Source: Opitutales bacterium (GTDB taxonomy: Bacteria > Verrucomicrobiota > Verrucomicrobiia > Opitutales > Oceanipulchritudinaceae). Taken from it: a stretch of 64,000 nucleotides of DNA. The notes beneath the pieces were generated by a model. It was not told where the DNA came from, ran no database searches, and worked only from the letters and a program-made list of their open reading frames with translations. The translations under genes and the position numbers were made by a program. The stretch is from assembly GCA_016928295.1 (NCBI GenBank), contig JAFGLA010000048.1, forward strand, positions 1 to 64,000, written 5' to 3'. Below, piece by piece: positions 1 through 8,424 of this stretch (position 1 is the stretch's first letter; each line of letters begins with the position of its first letter).

Positions 1-132
1 GGCTGTCAATGGCAATATCGCAAGATTACTGCCGGCTTGTTTAAGTGCTTGATACTTTGGGTGTTATCATGTGCGTTTTTAAGGTGTTTCCCGTGTATTT
101 GCTGTTTTCCGAATAAAAAATGCTTTCGCTGC

Positions 133-171
133 TTGACGTGAACAGATGAATAATATACATGTGGACACATG
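133..171 (+). promoter_or_regulatory. putative lexA promoter with palindromic operator over the start codon
   Basis: A perfect inverted repeat, CATGTG-GA-CACATG, covers 158-171, and its last three bases are the lexA ATG. A -35-like TTGACG (133-138) and a -10-like TATACA (154-159) lie just upstream with about 15 bp spacing. If this promoter is used, transcription would begin at or just before the ATG, giving a leaderless mRNA, and LexA bound to the palindrome would block it. The palindrome does not match the TGTTC-N4-GAACA box I recall for some Verrucomicrobia, so operator status is inference. Confidence 0.4.
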
Positions 172-804
172 GAACCTTTGACGTATCGCCAGCAGGAAGT
201 TCTTGGTTTTCTCCAGTGCTACATGCGCGAGCAGGGCACTTGGCCCAGCTTCAGGGAGATCGAGTCCCACTTTGGCTTCAAGAGCACGAATGCCGTAATG
301 GGTCATTTGAAGGCCCTTGAGCGCAAGGGTTACATCAGCCGCGTTCCCGGGCAGGCTCGCACCTTTCGCATTACTTTGGATTTGAACGAGGAGAAACGCC
401 CCGAGGGCGCTGGCGATGTCGTCGATATTCCCGTATATGGCGCAATCGCAGCCGGTTATGCCGAAACGATGGAGGCGGGTGCCGAGATCGGTCGCATTCA
501 GATTGACGCAGCGAGTGCCGGTATTCGCAAGGCCAGGCGCAGCTTTGCCCTGCGCGTCCGCGGCGAGAGCATGGTGGACGCTGGCATATATGACGGCGAT
601 ACCGTGATTGTGGAGCAGAGTCCGCCCAAGGACGGCGATATTGTGGCTGCTCTCATCGACGGGGAAACGACCTTGAAGCGTTTTATCAACAAGCAGGGTT
701 GTTCCCCATACCTGAAGGCGGAGAATAAGGCGTTTCCAGCGCTCTTTCCGGTTACCGAGCTGCTGATTCAGGGTGTCGTGAAAGCCCTCGTCCGGCAGTT
801 GTAA
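169..804 (+). CDS. lexA: LexA repressor, SOS-response transcriptional regulator
   Basis: A 211-residue protein with the two-domain LexA layout. The N-terminal winged helix spans about 1-70 (TYRQQEVLGF, then the recognition helix around STNAVMGHLKAL). The C-terminal S24 self-cleavage domain follows. The scissile Ala95-Gly96 (AIAAGYA), nucleophile Ser134 (RGESMVDAG) and general base Lys170 (ETTLKRF) are all present at E. coli-like spacing, so RecA-stimulated autocleavage should work. It represses DNA-damage genes in the cytosol. The ATG at 169 has no clear Shine-Dalgarno sequence and lies inside a palindrome, suggesting autoregulation and possibly leaderless translation. The next gene is 178 bp downstream and need not be co-transcribed. 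Confidence 0.95.
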   Translation: MEPLTYRQQEVLGFLQCYMREQGTWPSFREIESHFGFKSTNAVMGHLKALERKGYISRVPGQARTFRITLDLNEEKRPEGAGDVVDIPVYGAIAAGYAETMEAGAEIGRIQIDAASAGIRKARRSFALRVRGESMVDAGIYDGDTVIVEQSPPKDGDIVAALIDGETTLKRFINKQGCSPYLKAENKAFPALFPVTELLIQGVVKALVRQL

Positions 805-982
805 GAGGTTCGGGCTTTAGCCGGTCCAGCGTAAGTCTTTTCGTCGGTGCCGTGTAAGGCTTGATTGTTACGGACGTGTTAAGATTTTGCGCGTTAAAGG
901 TTACGTGCTTTGACCTGTGAGCTGTCATGCGTCTAGCTGTTTTTTATAGAAGGAAATATCACCGGCACTGCCGGAGCCTTGT

Positions 983-1852
983 ATGAAAAAGACAGCCTTG
1001 AAGTTCAGAACCGTAATCATATCAGACGTGCATCTTGGCGCGCCGGACTGCCAGATCGGCAGGGTGAATTACTTTCTGAAGCATATTCACTGCGAAAAGC
1101 TGATCCTCAACGGCGACATCATCGACGGGTGGAGCCTGAAGCGCAAAGGTGGCTGGACGCGCGGACACACGCGCTTTGTCCGTCTTGTGCTGAAGAAAAT
1201 GGAGAAAAAGGGCACCGAGGTTATATACATCCGCGGCAACCACGACGACATTCTGGCGAAAGTCCTCCCGCTGTCCTTTGACAACCTGAGCATCGCCGAG
1301 GATCACATACACGTCACCGCCGACGGCAAGCGTTACATCTGCCTGCACGGCGACGCCTTCGACGCAGTCACGCAGAACAGCAAGCTCTTGGCAGTTCTCG
1401 GTGACATCGGCTATCAGGGCCTGCTCCGCCTGAATCGCTATTACAACCGCTATCGCCGCTGGAGGGGCAAGGAGTTCTTCTCGCTGTCAAAGGCGATAAA
1501 AGCCCGCGTAAAAAGCGCGGTCAATTACATCAGCCGCTTTGAAGACAGCGTCGTGGCCATGACCCGCCGCCTCGACTGCGACGGTTTTATTTGCGGACAC
1601 ATACACTCCCCGGCGGACAAAATGGTCGAAGGCTTGCGCTACCTCAACTCCGGAGACTGGATAGAGTCCAACACCGCGATAGTGGAACACTTCGGCGGGC
1701 ACATGGAGCTGATAGACTTTGACAGCTTCCTGAGGATGCTTGGGGAAGTCCGCGGTGAAGCGCTCTTCAATGAAGAAGCGTCAGGTGAAAATGCCGAAGA
1801 CGACGAAGAGCAGCTCCCGCCCAACGACGGCAAGAGGCTAGTCATAGGTTAG
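983..1852 (+). CDS. LpxH-like metallophosphoesterase (UDP-2,3-diacylglucosamine diphosphatase family)
   Basis: A 289-residue calcineurin-like phosphoesterase. Metal-ligand motifs occur in the standard order: DVHLG (D15, H17), NGDIIDGW (D45), RGNHDD (N86-H87-D88), LHGDAF (H122) and CGHIHSP (H206, H208). The family (COG2908) includes LpxH, which cleaves UDP-2,3-diacylglucosamine to lipid X, but also proteins of unknown substrate. An unrelated enzyme for the same step, LpxI, is encoded at 21512-22378, so this one may be redundant or act on another pyrophosphate or phospholipid. The acidic tail (about 255-280, rich in E and D) is not part of the core fold. A GGAG lies 8 bases before the ATG. Confidence 0.8.
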   Translation: MKKTALKFRTVIISDVHLGAPDCQIGRVNYFLKHIHCEKLILNGDIIDGWSLKRKGGWTRGHTRFVRLVLKKMEKKGTEVIYIRGNHDDILAKVLPLSFDNLSIAEDHIHVTADGKRYICLHGDAFDAVTQNSKLLAVLGDIGYQGLLRLNRYYNRYRRWRGKEFFSLSKAIKARVKSAVNYISRFEDSVVAMTRRLDCDGFICGHIHSPADKMVEGLRYLNSGDWIESNTAIVEHFGGHMELIDFDSFLRMLGEVRGEALFNEEASGENAEDDEEQLPPNDGKRLVIG

Positions 1853-1943
1853 AAGTGGCTTATCGCGGTTTCTCAAAAGAAACCAACGCTTTTTATCCGC
1901 TGACGAAATAGGACTGGAAGCGGATTGCGAAAGAGATAAGTTA

Positions 1944-1989
1944 CTATCCTTCTGCAATTTGTGTTAATCCGTGCAATCTGCGGTCAAGA
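1944..1989 (+). repeat. dispersed intergenic repeat, copy 1
   Basis: About 46 bp rich in CAATCTGCGG and GTGTTAATC. It matches the reverse complement of 33361-33407 at roughly 37 of 47 positions with one gap. It lies between the convergent LpxH-like and ppk genes. No function is visible. Confidence 0.5.
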
Positions 1990-2019
1990 AGCGCTTTCTT
2001 CTTCTTTTCCGGTTCCTGC

Positions 2020-4158
2020 CTATTTCAAAATGCCGCCGAAAATGTCCTTTTCGTTAGCCCTTGAATTCTCCACCTCACTTCGCGTCTTCTTTTCCGCGAG
2101 CGACATGAAGTAGTCCTGCTCGGCGAACACTTGCCCGTCTGCACGAGCCACCGGGCCATACGCACCGTTGGGCTTGAGTATCTTGGCCGTCGTATCTTCG
2201 AGCGTCTTGCCGAGAACCTCCTCTACAATACGCGTGCGCAAATCCTCCTGCTCCACCGGGAAGACCACCTCGACACGACGGAAGAAGTTACGTGGCATCC
2301 AGTCCGCGCTCCCGAGGTAAATCTCCGGCTTTCCTGCGTTCTCAAAGTAGAAAATGCGGCTGTGCTCCAGGAAACGCCCCAGAATGCTGCGAACGCGGAT
2401 TGTGCTGCTCATGCCCGGTACGCCCGGGACGAGGCCGCAAATGCCGCGCACGATGAGGTCGATCTGCACCCCCGAGCGCGAAGCCTCGTAAAGGGCGTCA
2501 ATAGTATCCTTGTCAATGAGGCTGTTGCACTTGGCGATTATGCGCGCAGGTTTGCCAGCCTTGGCGTTCTTCGCCTCGCGCAGGATGAACTCCTGCATCT
2601 TGGAGTGCAGGTTGAACGGAGCCACGAGCAGACGCTCGAACTTAGGGCTTTTGGCAAAACCCGTCAGGGTGTTGAACACCGCAGCCACTTCCTCTGTTAT
2701 ATCCTCGCGGCAGGTGAAGAAAGAAAGGTCCGTGTAGAGCTTGGCCGTTTTCGAGTGGTAATTACCCGTGCCAAGATGTGCATAGCGGCGGATGCCGCTC
2801 TCTTCGCGACGCACCACGAGGCAGCATTTGCAGTGCGTCTTCAGCTTCACAAAGCCGTAAACGACGTGCACCCCCGCCTCTTCCAAAAGGCGCGCCCAGT
2901 TGATGTTGTTTGCCTCGTCGAAACGAGCCTTCAGCTCGATGAGCGCTGTAACCTGCTTGCCGTTGCGAGCCGCGGCCATGAGGGCTTTCACAATCGGGCT
3001 GTCGCTGCTTGTGCGGTAGAGCGTCATCTTGATTGCAAGCACCTTGGGGTCTTGCGCAGCCTGTGCTACAAAGTCCACCACGGGGCTGAACGAGTCGTAA
3101 GGGTGGTGCAGCAGGCGGTCCTGCTCGCGAATGACGTCGTAAATATTGTATTCCCCGCTGAAATAGTGCGGCACGTGCGGGGTGAAAGATGCGCTTTTCA
3201 GGTCCGGCCTGTCGATAAGGTCGTAAACGCTTTGCAAGCGCATCATGTTTATCGGCCCGTTGATGTTGAACACATGCTGGCGGGAGAGGCCTATGTTTGT
3301 GAGCAGCCTCTCAAGAAGCTCGTCGTTCACGCCGTCCTCGATTTCAAGACGCACGGGGCTGCCTTTGCGGCGCTTGTACAGCTCCTCCTCGATGGACAGG
3401 AGCAGGTTTTCCACCTCTTCCTCGTCGATGTAAAGGTCGCTGTTGCGCGTGATGCGGAACGCGTGTACGGCCTTGATCTTGTAGCCCGTGAACAGGCGGT
3501 CGGCGAAAGTCTTGATAACGTCGCTAAGGAAAACGTAAGCGGGCTTTGCGCGCTCCGTGCCCGGAATGCATACCACGCGCGGCAGGATGCGCGGCACGGG
3601 GATAAAGGCGAGAATGGTCTCCGTCTCAGGCGTTTCCGGGTCGTCCAGCCAGAGAAGAAGGTTCAGCGTCTTGTTGCCGAAGCTCGGGAAGGGGTGGGCA
3701 GGGTCGCTGGCAAGAGGCGTCAGTACAGGGTAAACCTCCTCGTCGAAATACTTCTCAAGCCACGAGATTTCCCGTTTGGTGAACTGTTCGCGCGTTTTGA
3801 AAAAGACTCCGTTTTCCGCAAGAACGGGCACTATCTGCTTGTGCCAGCACTCGTATTGATCGTGCACGAGCGAGGCGCTGATACTGTGAACGCGGCGGAT
3901 TTGCTCCTTGGGGCCGAGGCCGTCCGGCCCTGTCTCCACGACGTTGCTTTCAACCTGCTGAATCAGCCCAGCGACGCGGATTTCGTAAAACTCGTCGAGG
4001 TTGCTCGCTACAAAGGAAAGAAAACGCATCCTGTCGAGAATGGGAAAGCGTTCATCGTATGCCTGTTCGAGCACACGGCGATTGAACGCCAGCCAGCTAA
4101 GCTCGCGGTTGAAATACGCACTCTTGTTCTTTGTGGGGTTGTTTTCGTCGTAAGGCAT
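2020..4158 (-). CDS. ppk1: polyphosphate kinase 1
   Basis: A 712-residue PPK1, the usual family length. It reversibly polymerises the gamma-phosphate of ATP into inorganic polyphosphate, generally at the membrane. The N-terminal region has [18 protein letters not shown] and [14 protein letters not shown]. The middle contains [13 protein letters not shown] and [12 protein letters not shown]. The autophosphorylated histidine is H442 in LKTHCKC, and the second conserved histidine is H599 in [10 protein letters not shown], followed by [13 protein letters not shown]. All catalytic elements are intact. It appears monocistronic: its 5' end faces a snap-back repeat (4286-4497) and its 3' end is convergent with the LpxH-like gene. 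No exopolyphosphatase is adjacent. Confidence 0.97.
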   Translation of the reverse strand: MPYDENNPTKNKSAYFNRELSWLAFNRRVLEQAYDERFPILDRMRFLSFVASNLDEFYEIRVAGLIQQVESNVVETGPDGLGPKEQIRRVHSISASLVHDQYECWHKQIVPVLAENGVFFKTREQFTKREISWLEKYFDEEVYPVLTPLASDPAHPFPSFGNKTLNLLLWLDDPETPETETILAFIPVPRILPRVVCIPGTERAKPAYVFLSDVIKTFADRLFTGYKIKAVHAFRITRNSDLYIDEEEVENLLLSIEEELYKRRKGSPVRLEIEDGVNDELLERLLTNIGLSRQHVFNINGPINMMRLQSVYDLIDRPDLKSASFTPHVPHYFSGEYNIYDVIREQDRLLHHPYDSFSPVVDFVAQAAQDPKVLAIKMTLYRTSSDSPIVKALMAAARNGKQVTALIELKARFDEANNINWARLLEEAGVHVVYGFVKLKTHCKCCLVVRREESGIRRYAHLGTGNYHSKTAKLYTDLSFFTCREDITEEVAAVFNTLTGFAKSPKFERLLVAPFNLHSKMQEFILREAKNAKAGKPARIIAKCNSLIDKDTIDALYEASRSGVQIDLIVRGICGLVPGVPGMSSTIRVRSILGRFLEHSRIFYFENAGKPEIYLGSADWMPRNFFRRVEVVFPVEQEDLRTRIVEEVLGKTLEDTTAKILKPNGAYGPVARADGQVFAEQDYFMSLAEKKTRSEVENSRANEKDIFGGILK

Positions 4159-4285
4159 CTGTTTTCAGAGGCCAATGTAGCGGCACAAAGCCCCAAGATA
4201 AAGCAAAAGCGGGAGAAATGGGCCTGTGTTTGTTCATAATCAAGCCTTTGTCTGCTTGTGCGCATGGCACTTTGCCTTTATGTAA

Positions 4286-4497
4286 AGGCCACCACTAATA
4301 ACTTTGATTTCTGCTGCGAACGGTCTTTGCGGCGGGAGGGTGTAAACCCTCCTTGCTTTAAGGGCTTTGCCTTTACGGCGACTGCGTTTGCCTATCCCAA
4401 GACTGTCAATGCCGAAGCATACGCATCGGTGGTGCAGAGCTTGAGCCCATCCGCAAATTATCGTTCTCGCGACGAAACCGGTTGTTAGTGGTGGCCT
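4286..4497. repeat. snap-back repeat family, copy 1 (core type A)
   Basis: A 212-bp element. Its ends AGGCCACCACTAATAAC and GTTGTTAGTGGTGGCCT are inverted repeats (16 of 17). Pairing continues inward with interruptions (TTTCTGCTGCGAACG against CGTTCTCGCGACGAAA; TTTGCGG against CCGCAAA). The core is a chain of small hairpins including GGAGGGTGTAAACCCTCC. It shares its core with copy 4 and its ends with all copies. It fills most of the gap between the ppk1 start and the glycosidase start. An ORF through it (4258-4488) is not a gene. Confidence 0.85.
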
Positions 4498-4588
4498 AAA
4501 ATGCTGTCCGATTAAGCGGCCTATGGCTAAGCTTGGCGTCGCACGCATTGTGATTGCCAGATCATTCAACCCCACATCCCCTCCGAAT

Positions 4589-7348
4589 ATGACCACGCTA
4601 TTGATGCGGCGCATTGCCGCACCCGTTATCCTTCTTTCCGTTTGCGCACCGCTGCACGCTGCGGACCAATGCGCCGATTCACCTTGTAATGCCTCTGTCG
4701 CTGTGGACATTTCCGCCGCTGCCAACATGGGCCTTGTCGATGAATACTACGGAGACAAGAAGGGCGGCTGGACGGATCAGGGCGCGGGCAAGGACTTGTC
4801 CGGCCTGCCCCTTGGAGAGTTCATGTTCGGCGAGCTTGCTTTCGACATTGCAAATCCCGCGGCCAACGAGGGCAAAAGCGTCATAATGCTTGCCGGTGGC
4901 GATCGCATGTATTTCCCGGAAGAAGTGGTTGTGGACGTCGATTCCTCCACGGAGTCAAAATACCTCTACGTGCTGCACTCCGGTGCGTGGATGCCGCAGG
5001 CTGGCACGATGGTGGGCAAAATCAAAGTGTCGTACGACGACGGCACGCGCCGCATTTTCAAAGTCGAGACAGGGCGCGAGCTTGCCGACTGGTGGAACCC
5101 GATGACGCTTGAAAACGGCTTTGTCGCATGGACCAAATCCTCGCGCGGGGGCAAGCTGGGCCTTTACGTGTCGGAGTTCGAGCTGTCCGGCAAGCGCGTG
5201 AAGTCAATTACGTTCAGCTCTGCAAAAAAGGCCGCGTGGGGCATCGTGGGCGTCACCCTTTCCAAGAGGCAATACGAGATGCCGCGCTCGCAGCCAATGG
5301 TGGCCATGCCCGGGGAAGACTGGCGCCCCGTAAAGTCCAGCCTCGACGTGGCAAGCGGCAGTGCGCTCGATTTGTCAGCGCACCTTGACGGGCCGGCAGG
5401 CAAGCACGGCTTTGTGCAGGTGGATGAAGACGGCCATTTTTACTTTGAGAAAGCTCCGCAAGAGAGAGTCGTGTTCTACGGTACGAACCTCTGCTATAGC
5501 GCGAACTTTCCAGAGAAAAAGGACGCCGCGCGCATTGCCGAGAGCCTTGCCGCGTATGGTTACAACGTCGTCCGCTTCCATCATTACGACGACATGATGA
5601 CGCAGAAAAGCGCCGACTCCATGACGCCGGACCCCGACATGCTCGACCGCATGGAATACCTCATTGCGGAGTGTCAGAAGCGCGGCATGTACATCATGAT
5701 AGACCTCTTTACATACCGTCAGATACGCCTTGGCGAGATACCGGAAATCAACGAGCCGATACGCTCCGGTTTCAAGGCTTTGCCACCTGTGTTGCCCAGC
5801 GCGTACGAGAATTGGAAGACTTTTGCCGAGCGCGTCATGACGCACGTCAACCCCTACACGGGCAAGGCGCTCAAGGACGATCCCGCCCTTGTCGGCATTT
5901 GCCCCGTCAACGAAGATCCGCTTGGCACGGTGTGGAAAGACTCGCCAGCCATCGCAAAGCTCTACGAGGGCCTTTTTGAAGAGTGGAAGCAGGAGAACAG
6001 CGTCAATCCGCAGGGCTGGGCAGAGGAACAGCAGGCGGCGTCCCGCTTCCTCAACGGCATACAGCTAAAAGGTGACCGCATGTATGAGGATTACCTCAAA
6101 AACGAGCTTGGCGTGAAAGTCCCGCTTACGGGTACAAACTGCCTTGTCGCGATAAGCCTGACCGAGCCGCGCTCCCGCTACGACTATGTGGACAACCACA
6201 TTTACTGGGACCATCCCGAGTTCCCGGGCCAGTGGTGGACTTTGCCGTACCGCTACACGCAGTTGAGCGCCGTGGAGGCCGAGGCGTTTTTCCCGCGCAC
6301 ACTGTTTCCCGCCCGCATCGCAGGCCGCCCTTACACGATTACGGAGTGGAACCACTGCAACCCGAACCGTTTCCGCGCCGAAGGGCCGATTCTCATGGCC
6401 GCGTACGCCGCTCTTCAGAACTGGGACGGCCTGTACCGTTTCGCCCATTCGCACAATATCGACAACATCACGAGCGAAAGCTCCGCCAACGGCTTCGATC
6501 TGGCGACGGACCCCGTATCGCAGATGGCCGAGCGCCTCGGCGCCTTGCTTTACATGAATGGCTACATCAGCCCCGCAAAGGGCTTTGTCAGCTACGCAGT
6601 GGATGCGAGCAACGGTTACGATGTCACGTCGAGCTGGGGTGCAGAAGGCTTTGCAGAGCCGATTGAAATGCTGGGCCTTATTACGGGTGTGGGCAGCGTA
6701 TGGGCAGAGGGGAAGGACGCCGTCGATGGGCCGCTCACGGGTTCTACTCGCTTTGCCGCGGACGCAGACTACGCCGCTCCCGACAAGGGACTGCTGCCCG
6801 CAATGCAGGAGCGCGGAGTCATTCCCGAAGGTTCCTTTGACTTGGAAAAGGGCATATACGTCAGCGACACTGGCGAACTTACGCTCAACGCATCCGAAGG
6901 CTTGTTCAAAATCGTCGTTCCAGAGGCGGAGAGCTTCACCGCGAGCCGTGCGGGGCATTATGAGGGCGAGCTTGTCAGCGTGGACCTAAGCGGCGCGGGC
7001 GCCACGACGCTCGCTCTTGTATCGCTGGACGGAAAGCCCGTTGCGGAAAGTCGCCACATGCTGCTCTTCCACCTGCCTGAACAGGTCAATACGGGCGCGA
7101 GCTTTGCAAACAGCGACATGCGCCTTTTGACCGACTGGGGCAAGCTGCCGCATCTTGTGCGCGTATCCAAGGCGGAAATACGCGTAAGTAAATCGCAGTC
7201 GGGGTTAAGCGCCTATGTTCTCGGCCTCGACGGAAAGCGCAAGGGCGTGGTTGCCGTGAAGTCCCTTGCTGAAGGCGGTTTCAGCCTATTGCTGGACAAC
7301 AGCGTGGGCAGCGAGGCTCCGATGGTTTACGAGATTGTCGCCGAATAA
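4589..7348 (+). CDS. secreted clan GH-A (GH5-like) glycoside hydrolase
   Basis: About 919 residues from the ATG at 4589. I chose this start because it opens directly on a signal peptide (LLMRRIAAPVILLSV, cut near LHAAD); an upstream ATG at 4523 adds 22 residues that do not look like a signal. Residues about 25-230 form a beta-rich accessory domain. A TIM-barrel domain follows (FYGTNLCYSANF, NVVRFHHYDDM, MIDLF). It has the clan GH-A pair: acid/base E442 in CPVNEDP and nucleophile E586 in TITEWNHCNP. The last 250 residues are beta-rich and contain no motif I know. It probably cleaves a beta-linked plant or algal polysaccharide; family and substrate cannot be fixed from sequence alone. Confidence 0.75.
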   Translation: MTTLLMRRIAAPVILLSVCAPLHAADQCADSPCNASVAVDISAAANMGLVDEYYGDKKGGWTDQGAGKDLSGLPLGEFMFGELAFDIANPAANEGKSVIMLAGGDRMYFPEEVVVDVDSSTESKYLYVLHSGAWMPQAGTMVGKIKVSYDDGTRRIFKVETGRELADWWNPMTLENGFVAWTKSSRGGKLGLYVSEFELSGKRVKSITFSSAKKAAWGIVGVTLSKRQYEMPRSQPMVAMPGEDWRPVKSSLDVASGSALDLSAHLDGPAGKHGFVQVDEDGHFYFEKAPQERVVFYGTNLCYSANFPEKKDAARIAESLAAYGYNVVRFHHYDDMMTQKSADSMTPDPDMLDRMEYLIAECQKRGMYIMIDLFTYRQIRLGEIPEINEPIRSGFKALPPVLPSAYENWKTFAERVMTHVNPYTGKALKDDPALVGICPVNEDPLGTVWKDSPAIAKLYEGLFEEWKQENSVNPQGWAEEQQAASRFLNGIQLKGDRMYEDYLKNELGVKVPLTGTNCLVAISLTEPRSRYDYVDNHIYWDHPEFPGQWWTLPYRYTQLSAVEAEAFFPRTLFPARIAGRPYTITEWNHCNPNRFRAEGPILMAAYAALQNWDGLYRFAHSHNIDNITSESSANGFDLATDPVSQMAERLGALLYMNGYISPAKGFVSYAVDASNGYDVTSSWGAEGFAEPIEMLGLITGVGSVWAEGKDAVDGPLTGSTRFAADADYAAPDKGLLPAMQERGVIPEGSFDLEKGIYVSDTGELTLNASEGLFKIVVPEAESFTASRAGHYEGELVSVDLSGAGATTLALVSLDGKPVAESRHMLLFHLPEQVNTGASFANSDMRLLTDWGKLPHLVRVSKAEIRVSKSQSGLSAYVLGLDGKRKGVVAVKSLAEGGFSLLLDNSVGSEAPMVYEIVAE

Positions 7349-7442
7349 GCGGCGATGTGTTCACTTCGCGACGTTTGCGGATCCGGACGGCTGCCGTTAT
7401 TTCGGCGAAGCCGGGTTCGCAGGCGCCGCTCGGAGTTCGCTG

Positions 7443-8219
7443 CTAGGCCAGCTTCAGGACTACGGGGCAGTGGTCGCTGCCTGTTGTCTGGGGCATTATT
7501 GACGCTTCCTGCACTCTGGGTAGAAGGGCGGGGGAGATTAGCCAGTAATCAATCCTCCAGCCCACGTTCCTTTCGCGTGCGTTCGCGCGGAAGCTCCACC
7601 ATGTGTAGTGCCCGCCTTCGTCCGGGTGCAGGTGGCGGAAGCTGTCGATGAAGCCCGCGTTAACGAAATTGTCGAAGCCTTCGCGCTCTTCGGGAGTGAA
7701 GCCAGCGCTGCCGACGTTTTCCTTGGGACGGGCAAGGTCGATTTCCCTGTGAGCGACGTTTAGGTCTCCGCACACTGCGACGGGCTTCCTGGCCTGAAGC
7801 TTTTGCATGTGCTCAAGAAAGAGCTTGTCCCAAGTGTCGTGCCGGTATGCAAGGCGCGAGAGGTCGTTCTTGGCGTTTGGCGTATATACGTTGACGAGAT
7901 AAAAGTCCTCGAATTCGCAGGTAATAACGCGCCCCTCGGTGTCGTGCTCCTCGTAGCCAAGGCCGAGAGTCACGGAAATGGGCTTTTCTTTACTCAGGAC
8001 AAGCGTGCCCGAGTAGCCCTTTTTCTGCGCCGGATTCCACACCGCGTGGTATCCTGCGGGCGGAAAACCTTCTACGTCAACCTGTTCCGGCATGGCCTTG
8101 ATTTCCTGAAAGCAGTATATGTCCGCGTTTGTTTGCGCGAGAAAGTCGGGCAGGGTGCTCTTGAGGACTGCGCGCAGCCCGTTCACGTTCCAGGATACAA
8201 GGTGCATTGTTTGAGGCAT
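7443..8219 (-). CDS. xth: exodeoxyribonuclease III (AP endonuclease)
   Basis: A 258-residue EEP-fold nuclease for base-excision repair: 3'-5' exonuclease and incision at abasic sites. Signatures in order are SWNVNGLRA, CFQEIKA (metal-binding Glu), YTPNAKND, CGDLNVAH (catalytic Asp and Asn), WRIDYWL and GSDHCPVV (catalytic Asp-His). The length is normal. Its stop is convergent with the upstream glycosidase and its start is divergent from the GH10 gene; no operon partner is seen. Confidence 0.95.
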   Translation of the reverse strand: MPQTMHLVSWNVNGLRAVLKSTLPDFLAQTNADIYCFQEIKAMPEQVDVEGFPPAGYHAVWNPAQKKGYSGTLVLSKEKPISVTLGLGYEEHDTEGRVITCEFEDFYLVNVYTPNAKNDLSRLAYRHDTWDKLFLEHMQKLQARKPVAVCGDLNVAHREIDLARPKENVGSAGFTPEEREGFDNFVNAGFIDSFRHLHPDEGGHYTWWSFRANARERNVGWRIDYWLISPALLPRVQEASIMPQTTGSDHCPVVLKLA

Positions 8220-8363
8220 GATTACCTATCCAAAGAGAAAGGAAAAGGCCAACGCATTCCGCCTGTTTTCGCGGAGTCTTTTCAGGACCGAGTCGGGTCT
8301 TGTTCTGCAATTATATGCGCTGATTCAATCCTATTGTTAGACGGTGGGCAGTGTTTATGAATG

Positions 8364-8385
8364 TGATGAATGATTCTATTCATCA
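8364..8385. promoter_or_regulatory. palindrome upstream of the GH10 gene, possible operator
   Basis: TGATGAAT-N6-ATTCATCA is a perfect 8-bp inverted repeat ending about 40 bp before the GH10 ATG, in the divergent gap with xth. Its symmetry and position suggest a transcription-factor site; no factor can be assigned. Confidence 0.3.
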
Positions 8386-8424
8386 ACATGGGGCAGATGA
8401 GTGCCTCCCCCAAAACTAATACCC

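Noticed and set aside
2131-4239. 702-codon open frame antisense to ppk1
   Set aside because: It mirrors ppk1, whose motifs are complete; its translation has no domain and is rich in Val/Ala/His as expected for a shadow frame.
4258-4488. 76-codon ORF, with a relative at 53228-53461
   Set aside because: Both lie within type A snap-back repeats; the similarity is due to the repeat, not a protein family.
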